Notes: generated by a model from the sequence alone, not told the origin. A stretch of DNA of 64,000 bases from Peptococcaceae bacterium UBA5767 (GCA_002418765.1 DIET01000014.1:71307-135306); one strand, 5' to 3'; shown: positions 10,130 through 18,568, counted from the first letter of the stretch. A program made the numbers and translations.

Positions 10130-10188
10130 CCTCTCAAGTAGATAGTCTAATGAATCAGAATTAGACTATCTACTTTGGAGGTTTTTTT
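10130..10188 (+). terminator. Strong rho-independent terminator after pnp
   Basis: Sixteen-base-pair perfect stem (10136-10151 with 10160-10175), extended by CCTC/GAGG on the outside, then seven Ts at 10182-10188. It separates the housekeeping operon from the arsenic islet. Confidence 0.92.
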
Positions 10189-10189
10189 A

Positions 10190-10218
10190 TTGACAATATG
10201 TTATGTATTCAATATAAT
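10190..10218 (+). promoter_or_regulatory. Consensus promoter of the ars/chr islet
   Basis: TTGACA at 10190-10195 and TATAAT at 10213-10218, spacer 17: a perfect sigma-A consensus. Such a strong core promoter normally needs a repressor, which fits the ArsR gene in the operon and the palindrome next to it. Confidence 0.9.
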
Positions 10219-10240
10219 CATATACGGATATACGAATATG
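10219..10240 (+). promoter_or_regulatory. Candidate ArsR operator (imperfect 22-bp palindrome)
   Basis: Starts immediately after the -10 hexamer. CATAT at 10219-10223 mirrors ATATG at 10236-10240, and 18 of 22 positions are self-complementary. AT-rich imperfect inverted repeats across the transcription start are typical ArsR/SmtB sites. Assignment to this ArsR is inferred from position. Confidence 0.6.
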
Positions 10241-10257
10241 GAAGCGAGGTACGGCAA

Positions 10258-10656
10258 ATGAAAATTGGTATGATCTGCATTGGTAATTCATGCCGCAGTC
10301 AAATGGCAGAAGGATTCTTAAAACATAGGGAAGATCCTAATGTTGAAGTGTATAGCGCCGGGACGGAACCGGGAGATCAAATCAATCCAAATGCTATATT
10401 GGTCATGGAAGAGCTGGGCATTGATCTTACTGGCCAATATCCAAAATATGTGGAGGATATTCCCGATTTGGATATACTGGTTACGATGGGGTGTGGTGTT
10501 CAATGTCCATCTAAACCGGCGAAATACCGGGTAGCCTGGGAGATTGACGACCCCGTGGGCAAAGATCTCGATGTTTTTCGTCAAACAAGGGATATCATAC
10601 AAGAAAACATTAATAATTTGTTGTATGATATGGAAAGTGGCAAATTCCATGAATAA
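10258..10656 (+). CDS. arsC: Arsenate reductase ArsC, thioredoxin-linked low-MW phosphatase type
   Basis: 132 residues. The N-terminal P-loop C7-IGNSC-R13 is the CX5R phosphatase motif that binds arsenate. C79 and C83 (MGCGVQCP) are placed like the resolving Cys pair that relays the disulfide to thioredoxin. The GTEPG and EIDDPVGKD segments, with the aspartate acid catalyst in DDP, also fit. The frame is open to 10198, but the ATG at 10258 with GAGGT at 10246-10250 gives the family N terminus. It overlaps arsR by eight bases. A plain LMW protein-tyrosine phosphatase is less likely given the paired Cys and context. Confidence 0.9.
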   Translation: MKIGMICIGNSCRSQMAEGFLKHREDPNVEVYSAGTEPGDQINPNAILVMEELGIDLTGQYPKYVEDIPDLDILVTMGCGVQCPSKPAKYRVAWEIDDPVGKDLDVFRQTRDIIQENINNLLYDMESGKFHE

Positions 10657-10990
10657 ATTAGAGGATTTTTTTAAACTTTTGGCTGATGAGACAAGACTGA
10701 GAGTGTTGCATCTTTTGTCATATGGCCCATTGTGTGTTTGTCAATTGACGGGAATCATGAAGGAGCCTCAAGCAAAAGTTTCCAGACACTTATCCAAGTT
10801 AAGAGATGGAAAACTGGTGAAAACGACTCGGCAGGAGCAGTTTATCGAGTATCGTTTAGCAGATGATCATGCGTTGCTGATGGCTTTGATATCCATTTTG
10901 CATGATTACCAAAATGATGAATACTGGAAACAAGATATACAGAATTTGGCATTCAAAGATGTCTTTCTCAACGAGTGTAAACACAAATAA
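10649..10990 (+). CDS. arsR: ArsR family metalloregulatory repressor
   Basis: 113-residue winged-helix protein: ALADETRLRVLHLL-like helix-turn-helix entry at residues 10-23, then C29-V-C31 in PLCVCQL, the As(III)/Sb(III)-sensing cysteine pair of classical ArsR, then EPQAKVSRHLSKL as the recognition helix. Arsenite binding should release it from DNA. It is the second gene of its own operon, overlapping arsC; an operator candidate lies at 10219-10240. The frame is open to 10544 inside arsC, but the ATG at 10649 gives the standard protein. Confidence 0.93.
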   Translation: MNKLEDFFKLLADETRLRVLHLLSYGPLCVCQLTGIMKEPQAKVSRHLSKLRDGKLVKTTRQEQFIEYRLADDHALLMALISILHDYQNDEYWKQDIQNLAFKDVFLNECKHK

Positions 10991-11004
10991 GCGGAGGCAA
11001 TAGT

Positions 11005-12021
11005 ATGCAAAGCATTTCTGATATTTTGAGTTGGATGAACCAACAACTTTTACGTATGGATTGGCTTTACCAACTCATTTGGAATTTATTGGGCCAGGTA
11101 TTTGGGATAGACATGCAATCCCGTATGGGTGAGAGTCTGCATTTTTTTATTTATGATGTTATCAAAATTTTCATTCTTCTTACTGTCTTGATTTACGGTA
11201 TTTCTTTCATACAAAGTTATTTCCCGCCAGAGAAAACAAAGCGAATTTTGGGTGGTGTGAAGGGGATAAAAGGCAATATTCTGGGTGCTCTACTAGGTAC
11301 CATAACACCATTTTGCAGTTGCTCCAGCATCCCAATATTCATTGGATTCACATCTGCCGGGCTGCCAATGGGGGTTGTTTTTTCATTTTTGATCTCTTCT
11401 CCTTTTGTTGATTTGGCTTCTTTGTTGGTTTTAAGCTCGTTTTTCGGCTTCAAAATCGCTATAGCCTATGTTTTGGTTGGACTTCTTTTGGCCATAGCCG
11501 GTGGAACACTCATTGAAGCGTTGCATATGGAAGAATATGTTGAAGCCTATGTTCGTAATGCTCAGAATGTTCAGACTGATATGGAAGAGATGACCATGAA
11601 AGAACGTGGTGAGTATTCTTTAGAGCAGGTGAAGAGTATATTTATCAAAGTTTGGAAATTTGTTCTTCTGGGGGTAGGTATTGGTGCTGTTATCCATAAC
11701 TGGATCCCGCAGTCTGTCATTGAAAGTGTCATCGGCAGTAGTAATCCTTTTGCAGTCTTGTTGGCTACTTTGGTAGGTATACCTATGTATGCTGATATTT
11801 TTGGAACGATACCGATTGCAGAAGCGTTGTTTCTTAAGGGAGTCAATGTGGGTACAGTTCTCTCTTTCATGATGGCGGTTACTGCCTTATCCTTGCCTTC
11901 CATCATCATGATCAGTAAAGTGATCAAAGGGCGACTGTTGTATACATTTGTAGGAATTATAGCAGGAGGGATCGTTCTTATCGGCTATTTCTTCAATGCA
12001 TTTTCCTTTTTGCTCATTTAA
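11005..12021 (+). CDS. arsP: ArsP/DUF318-type permease (organoarsenical or arsenite efflux)
   Basis: 338 residues, about eight hydrophobic segments, family UPF0718/DUF318. The motif TPFCSCSSIP (C104, C106) near the end of the second membrane segment matches the conserved cysteine motif of ArsP, which exports trivalent organoarsenicals in Campylobacter; VGIPMYADIFGTIPIAEAL is the second conserved block. A central hydrophilic loop (about 180-205) separates the two halves. It lies directly after arsR, supporting a role in arsenic resistance. Substrate (methylarsenite, roxarsone-type, or arsenite) cannot be decided from sequence. Confidence 0.87.
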   Translation: MQSISDILSWMNQQLLRMDWLYQLIWNLLGQVFGIDMQSRMGESLHFFIYDVIKIFILLTVLIYGISFIQSYFPPEKTKRILGGVKGIKGNILGALLGTITPFCSCSSIPIFIGFTSAGLPMGVVFSFLISSPFVDLASLLVLSSFFGFKIAIAYVLVGLLLAIAGGTLIEALHMEEYVEAYVRNAQNVQTDMEEMTMKERGEYSLEQVKSIFIKVWKFVLLGVGIGAVIHNWIPQSVIESVIGSSNPFAVLLATLVGIPMYADIFGTIPIAEALFLKGVNVGTVLSFMMAVTALSLPSIIMISKVIKGRLLYTFVGIIAGGIVLIGYFFNAFSFLLI

Positions 12022-12066
12022 CAGCTTTACATTACAATACAATTTATGATTATGGAAAGGGATATT

Positions 12067-12297
12067 ATGAAAATTGAAATTTTAGGAACTGGATGTAAAA
12101 AATGTAAACAGTTGCAATTGGAAGCGGAAAAAGCCGTTTCTATGTCAGGGATTACAGCTGATGTGATCAAGATAGACAACCCTATAGATATCGCTGCCTA
12201 TGGGGTCATGAATACACCTGCCATTGCTATTGATGGAAAGATCATGGCCAGTGGCAAAGTGATAGACGCCAAAAAAATCATGGAATGGTTGTCTTAA
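12067..12297 (+). CDS. Mini-thioredoxin/glutaredoxin-like protein with CKKC motif
   Basis: 76 residues of the small redox-active disulfide protein 2 type: beta-strand MKIEILGTG, active site C10-KK-C13, and the cis-proline loop NTPAIAIDG near residue 55. It is cytoplasmic with no signal peptide. Genes of this type are often next to DUF318 permeases, as here, 45 bases after arsP. A likely job is reducing ArsC or the permease substrate, which is an inference. The ATG at 12067 follows GGAAAGGG at 12055-12062; an upstream in-frame ATG at 12046 has no ribosome site. Confidence 0.85.
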   Translation: MKIEILGTGCKKCKQLQLEAEKAVSMSGITADVIKIDNPIDIAAYGVMNTPAIAIDGKIMASGKVIDAKKIMEWLS

Positions 12298-12308
12298 AAA
12301 AATGCGAA

Positions 12309-12322
12309 TCCATGGCCATGGA
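12309..12322. repeat. 14-bp perfect palindrome between the trx-like and chromate genes
   Basis: TCCATGGCCATGGA is fully self-complementary. It is the only notable element in the 98 bases before the first chromate gene, and no convincing promoter is visible beside it. Function unknown. Confidence 0.5.
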
Positions 12323-12395
12323 ACCGATGCGAAATCTTGCAATTACCAGTTGATTATCCATGGTATTTCCTTTAGGGTATAAGAAAGGAGTTGCC

Positions 12396-12941
12396 ATGAC
12401 CATCCAAACCATGTTTTTCGATTTTTTTAAGATTGCTTTGTTCACACTAGGTGGCGGATATGCCATATTGCCTGTGATGCACAATCATTTTGTGAAGAAA
12501 AAAAAACTTATATCAGAAAATGAGTTTCAAGAATTTCTTTCGGTAGTACAAGGTCTTCCTGGGTCTTTGGCAGCCAATTGTGCAACCTTGATAGGATACA
12601 AACTCTATGGGGTTTTTGGTTCCATCATTGCTGTTCTAGGAAGTATTATGCCTTCGTTTATCACCATCACATTGATCAGCATCTTTTTTTCACAAATCAG
12701 CAGTGTCACGGTCGTGGCCAAATTCTTTTTGGGAATTCGCCCTGCCGTAGTGGCTCTGATTCTGTACTTTGGGATCGGGATGATGAGAAAAACGAGATGG
12801 AATATCATCAAGGGCATCATGCTGGTATTCTTCTTATGTATGTTTATCTTTCTTAACATAAATCCTATCATGATGATTCTATTGGGAATATTTTCAGGCC
12901 TTTTGTATACTGCTTGGATTATCAGAAAGGGAAAAGCATGA
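12396..12941 (+). CDS. Short-chain chromate transporter (CHR family), first of pair
   Basis: 181 residues, one CHR domain. The FFKIALFTLGGGYAILP start and the VVQGLPGSLAANCATLIGYKLYG block are diagnostic, followed by hydrophobic helices. In Bacillota, paired single-domain CHR proteins of opposite topology form the chromate (or other oxyanion) exporter and are both needed. Start ATG at 12396 follows AAAGGAG at 12384-12390. It overlaps the second subunit in an ATGA arrangement, so the two are made together. Confidence 0.93.
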   Translation: MTIQTMFFDFFKIALFTLGGGYAILPVMHNHFVKKKKLISENEFQEFLSVVQGLPGSLAANCATLIGYKLYGVFGSIIAVLGSIMPSFITITLISIFFSQISSVTVVAKFFLGIRPAVVALILYFGIGMMRKTRWNIIKGIMLVFFLCMFIFLNINPIMMILLGIFSGLLYTAWIIRKGKA

Positions 12942-13459
12942 TCTATTGGCAGCTTTTTTGTATTTTTTTTAAGGTCGGCCTATTCAGCTTCGGAGGTGGG
13001 TTGGCCATGATTCCACTTATTCAGAATGAAGTTGTCCTGAAGATGAATTGGCTAAGTCCATTTGAATTTTTAGATGCCATCGCTTTTGCACAGCTTACAC
13101 CTGGACCTATTGCACTCAATGTGGCTACATATGCAGGCCATCAGACGGGTGGGATCTTTGGTGGGGTCGTAGCCACAGCTGGAGTTGTGATGCCCTCGTT
13201 TATGATTAGTCTTGCCCTGGCTGTATTGTTTTCTCGCGTGAGGGGACATATGGCTTATCAGAATGTATTGGAAATCATCAAATTGGTCGCGATTGCTTTG
13301 ATTGTATCAACAGCCATTCTACTTTGGCCTAATTCCATAATAGACAGCCGAGGTATTCTCATTTTTGCTGCTAGTTTTCTTCTGTTCAATTTAGAACGTT
13401 TCAATCCTGCCCTGATCATCATTTTGGCGGGGTTTGCTGGATTGATTGTATACGCATAA
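12938..13459 (+). CDS. Short-chain chromate transporter (CHR family), second of pair
   Basis: 173 residues, one CHR domain: FFKVGLFSFGGGLAMIP followed by FAQLTPGPIALNVATYAG, the second-subunit version of the motif. Hydrophobic helices fill the C-terminal half. Its ATG overlaps the stop of the first subunit. It ends the islet, one base before a bidirectional terminator. Role in chromate efflux is by family; some CHR pairs move other oxyanions. Confidence 0.93.
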   Translation: MIYWQLFCIFFKVGLFSFGGGLAMIPLIQNEVVLKMNWLSPFEFLDAIAFAQLTPGPIALNVATYAGHQTGGIFGGVVATAGVVMPSFMISLALAVLFSRVRGHMAYQNVLEIIKLVAIALIVSTAILLWPNSIIDSRGILIFAASFLLFNLERFNPALIIILAGFAGLIVYA

Positions 13460-13460
13460 A

Positions 13461-13487
13461 AAAAGGCTTCTATATAAGAAGCCTTTT
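13461..13487. terminator. Bidirectional terminator between the chromate operon and rpmB
   Basis: Stem AAAAGGCTTC (13461-13470)/GAAGCCTTTT (13478-13487), with A runs before and T runs after, so it can stop convergent transcripts from both strands. Confidence 0.85.
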
Positions 13488-13489
13488 CA

Positions 13490-13678
13490 TTATACTGCCC
13501 TTTTCACACTACCCGAACGTAAACAACGGGTGCAGACGTTCATCTTTTTGTTTGAGCCACCAACGTTGACGCGTACTTTTTGGATATTTGCACGCCAAAC
13601 CCTTTTGTTCTTTATATTTGAGTGGGACGCTGTCATACCAGCAACGGTTGTTTTTCCACAGATATCACATTTTGCCAT
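13490..13678 (-). CDS. rpmB: 50S ribosomal protein L28
   Basis: 62 residues, standard length. It begins MAKCDICGKTT and ends with CTRCLRSGSVKRAV; the two CXXC pairs mark the zinc-binding (C+) form of L28. AGGAGG lies just upstream on the minus strand. It is a single-gene unit with its own promoter, divergent from yloU, the usual arrangement in Bacillota. Confidence 0.97.
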   Translation of the reverse strand: MAKCDICGKTTVAGMTASHSNIKNKRVWRANIQKVRVNVGGSNKKMNVCTRCLRSGSVKRAV

Positions 13679-13728
13679 TCTATCGCACCTCCTTTAGTTT
13701 GAACAATTTCTTTTTTACATACCCTTAG

Positions 13729-13757
13729 AGTATAGCAGTCCACCATGCTTTACGCAA
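13729..13757 (-). promoter_or_regulatory. Promoter of rpmB
   Basis: On the minus strand TTGCGT (13757-13752) and TATACT (13734-13729) with a 17-base spacer, about 50 bases before rpmB. Confidence 0.65.
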
Positions 13758-13779
13758 CCCCCAGACTCCTTTTATTAGT

Positions 13780-13808
13780 TTGAGGTTTAAATTTATTCAT
13801 GTTATAAT
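13780..13808 (+). promoter_or_regulatory. Promoter of yloU-fakA
   Basis: TTGAGG at 13780-13785 and TATAAT at 13803-13808, spacer 17, divergent from the rpmB promoter. Confidence 0.75.
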
Positions 13809-13830
13809 CCATTCAGGAAAGGAGAGTATC

Positions 13831-14187
13831 ATGCCAAATAAAATGAAAACAAAAGATGGTACAATCACCATTACAAAGGATGTCATTGCTGATATTGCTG
13901 GTGCCGCAACGACAGAATGCTATGGAATTGTCGGTATGGCCAGCCAAAAGATTCAAGATGGTTTGTTTCAGCTTATCGGTTCCGAATCTATGAACAAAGG
14001 AATCATTGTTCGCACAAAGAATGAGAGAATAACGATAGATTTATACATTTTGGTGAGCTATGGAACAAAAATTAGTGTTGTTGCCCAAAATATAATAGAA
14101 AATGTGAGATACAAAGTTGAAACGCTGACCGGCGTAAAAATTGAAAAAATAAATGTCATCGTACAGGGTGTAAGAACGATTGACTAG
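13831..14187 (+). CDS. yloU: Asp23/Gls24 family protein (YloU)
   Basis: 118 residues of the Asp23 (alkaline shock) family: GTITITKDVIADIAGAATTECYGIVGM is the family entry, and the C terminus is a beta-strand/helix repeat ending in NVIVQGVRTID. Proteins of this family sit near the membrane or envelope and respond to envelope stress; this one is soluble. It is paired with the YloV kinase gene, 13 bases downstream, as in B. subtilis and S. aureus. GAAAGGAG precedes the ATG at 13831. Confidence 0.9.
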   Translation: MPNKMKTKDGTITITKDVIADIAGAATTECYGIVGMASQKIQDGLFQLIGSESMNKGIIVRTKNERITIDLYILVSYGTKISVVAQNIIENVRYKVETLTGVKIEKINVIVQGVRTID

Positions 14188-14200
14188 GAGGTGCATGCAT

Positions 14201-15805
14201 ATGATGAAAGACTATTTTGATGCATCTCAGCTAAAGGACATGTTTATTGCTGGTGCAAACAATTTAGCAGCCAATAAGGAAATGATCAACAACTTGAATG
14301 TATTTCCCGTTCCGGACGGGGATACAGGTACCAACATGAGTCTGACAGTCATGTCTGCTACCAAAGAATTGGAGAAATATGACAAGTTGAGCTACAACGA
14401 ATTTGCTAAAGCATTGTCTACAGGTGCTCTGATGGGAGCGAGAGGTAATTCAGGCGTTATTTTATCCCAAATATTCAGAGGTTTTGCCAATGTCATTGCT
14501 GATGCTGAACAGGTAGACCAGCAGACGTTGGCTGATGCTACACATCATGCTGTGGAAATTGCTTATAAAGCGGTCATCAAACCGGTTGAAGGTACTATTC
14601 TTACCATCATTCGTGCCCTTAGCCAAGCTGCCAAAGAGGCTCTTTCACTCTCAATGAGCATGGAAGATATGATATCTTACATGATATCTGAGGGGTACAA
14701 AATGTTGGACAAGACACCGGATATGCTACCAATACTTAAGCAGGCCAACGTCGTGGACGCTGGTGGGATGGGATTGTTGGTCATGCTTCAAGGGGCAGAG
14801 GCTCATTTGAAAGGCATTGAAATCGAAAATGTATTTTCTGCTGATGTTGAAGTGGAAATCAAGGACCATAGAGAATTGAGAGAAGAAGATATTATTTATC
14901 CATATTGTACGGAATTATTCATCAAAGGAATTAATCTGAAAAAAGAAATAATTATTCATGAATTAAACAAACTCGTTGGAGACAGCTTGGTGGTAGTCGT
15001 TCAAGACGATATAGCTAAAATTCACATGCATACGGATGACCCTGGAAAAATTCTGGGTTATGGTGTAACACTCGGAAGTTTGCATGATATAAAAATAGAA
15101 AACATGAGAGAACAATTTGAAGTTCGTCAAAAAAAGCCTGAAGAACGCAAAGCATTTGGCTTCATGACGGTTGCATCTGGAGATGGACTTAGGGAAATAG
15201 CCAAAAGTATGGGTGTCGACTACACGGTTTCAGGTGGGCAAACCATGAATCCCAGCACAGAAGACATTGTTGCTGGTATCAAGGAAGTTCATGCCGAAAC
15301 TGTTTATGTTCTTCCCAACAATAAGAATATCATCATGGCAGCAGAGCAATCGGTTCATTTATTGCCTGATTTGCATGTGGTTGTGATTCCAAGCACCTCA
15401 TTTGCGCAAGGCATGGCATCCCTGATTGCTTTCAACCCAGAGTTGACATCGGCAGAGAACAAAGAGAACATGTTGGGTGCAATGGAGCAAATTGTATCTT
15501 GTGAGGTTACCTATGCTGTGCGCGACACTGAATTTGACGGTCATACGATCAAGGAAGGTGGTATTTTAGGTTTAGCAGATGGAAAAATCGTGCTTACTGG
15601 AGATGAAGTCAGAAAAACAACCCTGGATCTAATTAGCGAGGTTGAGAATGGCCATGAAATTATTACCATTTATTATGGCGAAGATGTCTTAGAAGAAGAT
15701 GCCAATGAACTGATATCGGAACTGGAAAAGCGATACGAAGATGCTGAAATTGAGTTGTATTATGGCGGTCAGCCGCTATACTACTATTTGATATCCATTG
15801 AATAA
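14201..15805 (+). CDS. fakA: DAK2/DegV-associated protein YloV (fatty-acid-kinase subunit FakA type)
   Basis: 534 residues. The N-terminal DhaL-type ATP domain has NVFPVPDGDTGTNMSLT (about 30-46), whose aspartates hold Mg-ATP, and SGALMGARGNSGVI. A middle domain and a C-terminal domain follow. FakA phosphorylates fatty acids presented by FakB (DegV) proteins for membrane lipid synthesis. No fakB is in this window. AGGAGG at 14186-14191 supports the ATG at 14201; a TTG at 14180 and ATGs at 14195 and 14204 are alternatives. Confidence 0.9.
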   Translation: MMKDYFDASQLKDMFIAGANNLAANKEMINNLNVFPVPDGDTGTNMSLTVMSATKELEKYDKLSYNEFAKALSTGALMGARGNSGVILSQIFRGFANVIADAEQVDQQTLADATHHAVEIAYKAVIKPVEGTILTIIRALSQAAKEALSLSMSMEDMISYMISEGYKMLDKTPDMLPILKQANVVDAGGMGLLVMLQGAEAHLKGIEIENVFSADVEVEIKDHRELREEDIIYPYCTELFIKGINLKKEIIIHELNKLVGDSLVVVVQDDIAKIHMHTDDPGKILGYGVTLGSLHDIKIENMREQFEVRQKKPEERKAFGFMTVASGDGLREIAKSMGVDYTVSGGQTMNPSTEDIVAGIKEVHAETVYVLPNNKNIIMAAEQSVHLLPDLHVVVIPSTSFAQGMASLIAFNPELTSAENKENMLGAMEQIVSCEVTYAVRDTEFDGHTIKEGGILGLADGKIVLTGDEVRKTTLDLISEVENGHEIITIYYGEDVLEEDANELISELEKRYEDAEIELYYGGQPLYYYLISIE

Positions 15806-15810
15806 TTCCA

Positions 15811-15835
15811 GGGGCCTGATTATTCAGGCCCTTTT
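15811..15835 (+). terminator. Terminator after fakA
   Basis: Eight-base-pair stem GGGCCTGA (15812-15819)/TCAGGCCC (15824-15831) with loop TTAT, then TTTT and a further T run at 15840-15844. Confidence 0.85.
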
Positions 15836-15905
15836 GATGTTTTTATAGCCATGCGATGAAAATGGCCTTGTAGAATTCAATAATACTCAAGAGTTGGAGA
15901 ACGAA

Positions 15906-18143
15906 ATGAGCAACACCAGTAACATTTTCACCATTGAACATCTCGTGGATAAGGTAAAAGCATACAATCCGGATGTTGATCAGAAACTCATCTATAAAGC
16001 TTATCAAATTGCTTCTGAAGCACACAAGGGTCAAGTGCGTAAATCCGGCGAAGATTATATCACACATCCTCTTTCAGTAGCATTCATATTGACAGATTTT
16101 CAAATGGATACATCTTCTATAGTGGCAGGACTGTTGCATGATGTAGTTGAGGATACTGTTATTTCACTAGAAGAAGTACAGGACCAGTTTGGAGATGAAA
16201 TTGCTCATCTGGTCGATGGTGTAACCAAGCTGTCCATGATTGAATATAAAGACAGAGAAGAACACCAAGTTGAAAACTTGCGAAAAATGTTATTGGCGAT
16301 GGCCAAGGATATTCGTGTTATCCTCATTAAATTATCAGACAGATTGCATAATATGAGAACATTAAAGTACATGACCATAGAGAAACAAAAACGAACAGCA
16401 CAAGAGACGTTGGAAATCTATTCTCCTTTAGCACATCGACTTGGTGTGTTTAAAATCAAATGGGAGCTCGAAGATTTGGCTTTAAAACACCTGGAACCAG
16501 AAAGTTACAGACAATTGGTGCAAACCATTTCCATGAAGCGGTTGGAAAGAGAAGAATACATCAATAGTGTTATCGATATTTTAAAACATGAAATCAAAGA
16601 ATTGAATATTGAAGTTGATATTCAGGGGAGACCCAAACATTTCTATAGCATTTACAACAAAATGACCAAGCAACACAAAGAGCTAAGTGAGATTTATGAT
16701 CTTATTGCCATTCGCATCATTCTTGATTCTGTCCGAGACTGTTATGCTGTTTTGGGTATCATTCACACCCTATGGAAACCTATTCCTGGAAGATTTAAAG
16801 ATTATATTGCCATGCCCAAACCCAATATGTATCAATCCCTGCATACGACAGTGATTGGCCCAGGAGGAGAACCTTTCGAGGTACAGATCAGAACTTGGGA
16901 GATGCATCGGACCTCTGAGTTTGGCGTAGCGGCTCATTGGGAGTACAAAGAAGGAAAACAGCAACGAAGTACGGGAGACCTCAATAAACAATTTACTTGG
17001 TTTCGGAACACCATTATGGATTTACAAAAGGATACTGGTACAGCTAAGGATTTCATTGATACCCTAAAAACGGATATCTTTTCAGACCGTGTATATGTAT
17101 TTACCCCCAAAGGTGACGTAGTTGAGTTGAAACAAGATTCTACACCGATAGATTTTGCTTACATGATTCATACAGATGTAGGCAACCGAATGATTGGGGT
17201 CAAAGTAAACGGAAAAATGGTTCAGTTTGATCATAAATTGAAAACGGGTGATATTGTAGAAGTCAAAATCGCAAGGACTGGCAAACCCAGCATGGATTGG
17301 CTGAAAATAGTATCGACAACACAAGCCCGCAACAAAATTCGTAACTATTTTAAAAAGCTGAATCGTGATCAAAAAGTAGCACTGGGGAAAGAACTGTTGC
17401 TCAAAGAGATCAACAAAGAACATTTGGATCATAAATATCTGAATGATATCTATTTAAATGAACTATTGAAGGTTTATTCCATGAATGCGCTAAGCGATAT
17501 GTATGCTGCCATTGGAGACAATGGGCTTACAGCTACGCAAATCGTCAATCGCTTAAAAGACATGGCGCGTAAAGAAAATAAGGAGTCATTGGCTTTTTAT
17601 GAAAGCACCATTAAACCATGGGATGATTTTGGAAAAGCATCCAACGGTATACGCGTCAAAGGTATTGATGATACTTTGATCCGTATTTCGCGTTGTTGCA
17701 ACCCTATTCCTGATGATGCTATTGGCGGCTATATCAGCAGGGGGGCAGGGGTATCTGTTCACCGACAAGATTGTGCCAATTTTCAATATTTGAAGAAAAC
17801 GGAACCAGAACGTATTATTGAGGTTGCTTGGGACAATAAACAGAATAGCATTTATCAAGTTAAAATAGAAATTATTGGTTTCAACCGAGATCAGCTGGCT
17901 TTGGATATCATGAAAGTACTCAATGAAGCCAAAACAACCATCAATTCCTTTAATGCACGCATCACCAAAGATTCCATGGCTCAGATTGATATTAAGATAT
18001 TGATCAATGATCTAGGCCATTTGGAATACATTATCCAAAAACTCAATGGAATCAATGATGTTATCAATGTAAAACGAGTAACCCCTGGTAAACTTGGAGG
18101 GAAAAGCATTGAGAGTAGTCATGCAAAGAGCAAAAAACAGTAA
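15906..18143 (+). CDS. relA: Bifunctional (p)ppGpp synthetase/hydrolase RelA/SpoT
   Basis: 745 residues. The HD hydrolase domain has GLLHDVVEDT near 80, and the synthetase domain has GRPKHFYSIYNKM near 245 and the EVQIRTWEMHRTSEFGVAAHW block. TGS (VYVFTPKGDVVELKQ), a zinc-finger-like helical segment (RCCNPIPDDAIGGYISRG) and a C-terminal ACT domain follow. It makes and removes the starvation alarmone. The intact HDxxED motif predicts active hydrolase. ATG at 15906 with GGAGA is preferred over an upstream TTG at 15894. It overlaps dtd. Confidence 0.98.
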   Translation: MSNTSNIFTIEHLVDKVKAYNPDVDQKLIYKAYQIASEAHKGQVRKSGEDYITHPLSVAFILTDFQMDTSSIVAGLLHDVVEDTVISLEEVQDQFGDEIAHLVDGVTKLSMIEYKDREEHQVENLRKMLLAMAKDIRVILIKLSDRLHNMRTLKYMTIEKQKRTAQETLEIYSPLAHRLGVFKIKWELEDLALKHLEPESYRQLVQTISMKRLEREEYINSVIDILKHEIKELNIEVDIQGRPKHFYSIYNKMTKQHKELSEIYDLIAIRIILDSVRDCYAVLGIIHTLWKPIPGRFKDYIAMPKPNMYQSLHTTVIGPGGEPFEVQIRTWEMHRTSEFGVAAHWEYKEGKQQRSTGDLNKQFTWFRNTIMDLQKDTGTAKDFIDTLKTDIFSDRVYVFTPKGDVVELKQDSTPIDFAYMIHTDVGNRMIGVKVNGKMVQFDHKLKTGDIVEVKIARTGKPSMDWLKIVSTTQARNKIRNYFKKLNRDQKVALGKELLLKEINKEHLDHKYLNDIYLNELLKVYSMNALSDMYAAIGDNGLTATQIVNRLKDMARKENKESLAFYESTIKPWDDFGKASNGIRVKGIDDTLIRISRCCNPIPDDAIGGYISRGAGVSVHRQDCANFQYLKKTEPERIIEVAWDNKQNSIYQVKIEIIGFNRDQLALDIMKVLNEAKTTINSFNARITKDSMAQIDIKILINDLGHLEYIIQKLNGINDVINVKRVTPGKLGGKSIESSHAKSKKQ

Positions 18144-18558
18144 GGTTAGTGTGGATGGAATTACAATTGGAGCCATTGAACATGGTTTGGTGGTATTTCT
18201 AGGTGTGGAAAATACGGATACCTTGCACGATGTGGATTATTTGGCCAGAAAAATTGCTCGAATAAGAATCTTCCCTGATGAAGATGGGAAAATGAACCGA
18301 TCTATCCTCGATGTGCAAGGACAAATTTTGTTGATTTCACAATTTACACTTTTTGGAGATGCGCACAAAGGCAATCGACCAAGTTTCGTCCAAGCGGCCG
18401 ATCCCGTTCTTGCCAATCAATTGTACCAATCGTTGATTAATGCTCTAGAACAATACAATATAGTAGTGGAAACCGGCCAATTCCAGCAGCAAATGTCGGT
18501 TTCCCTGATCAATGAAGGTCCTGTTACCATAATCATGGATTCGAATAAGAAATTTTAA
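18109..18558 (+). CDS. dtd: D-aminoacyl-tRNA deacylase
   Basis: 149 residues. DTD hydrolyses D-amino acids (and glycine mischarged on tRNA-Ala) from tRNA. The two family signatures are present: SQFTLFGDAHKGNRPSF and the C-terminal NEGPVTIIMDS. The N terminus RVVMQRAKNSKVSVDG sets the start at TTG 18109, seven bases after GGAGGG (18096-18101). It begins inside the end of relA (35-base overlap), the conserved relA-dtd pair. Confidence 0.95.
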   Translation: MRVVMQRAKNSKVSVDGITIGAIEHGLVVFLGVENTDTLHDVDYLARKIARIRIFPDEDGKMNRSILDVQGQILLISQFTLFGDAHKGNRPSFVQAADPVLANQLYQSLINALEQYNIVVETGQFQQQMSVSLINEGPVTIIMDSNKKF

Positions 18559-18568
18559 GGAGACAGTG

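Noticed and set aside
10198..10257. Longer N terminus of arsC
   Set aside because: It overlaps the -10, the palindrome and the transcript start, so it cannot be translated from the promoter found; the ATG at 10258 fits the family.
10544..10648. Longer ArsR starting inside arsC
   Set aside because: The extra 35 residues do not match the ArsR family and have no ribosome site.
12350..12383. Promoter before the first chromate gene (TTGATT ... TATAAG)
   Set aside because: The spacer is 22 bases, too long for a sigma-A promoter; the chromate genes are better read from the ars promoter.
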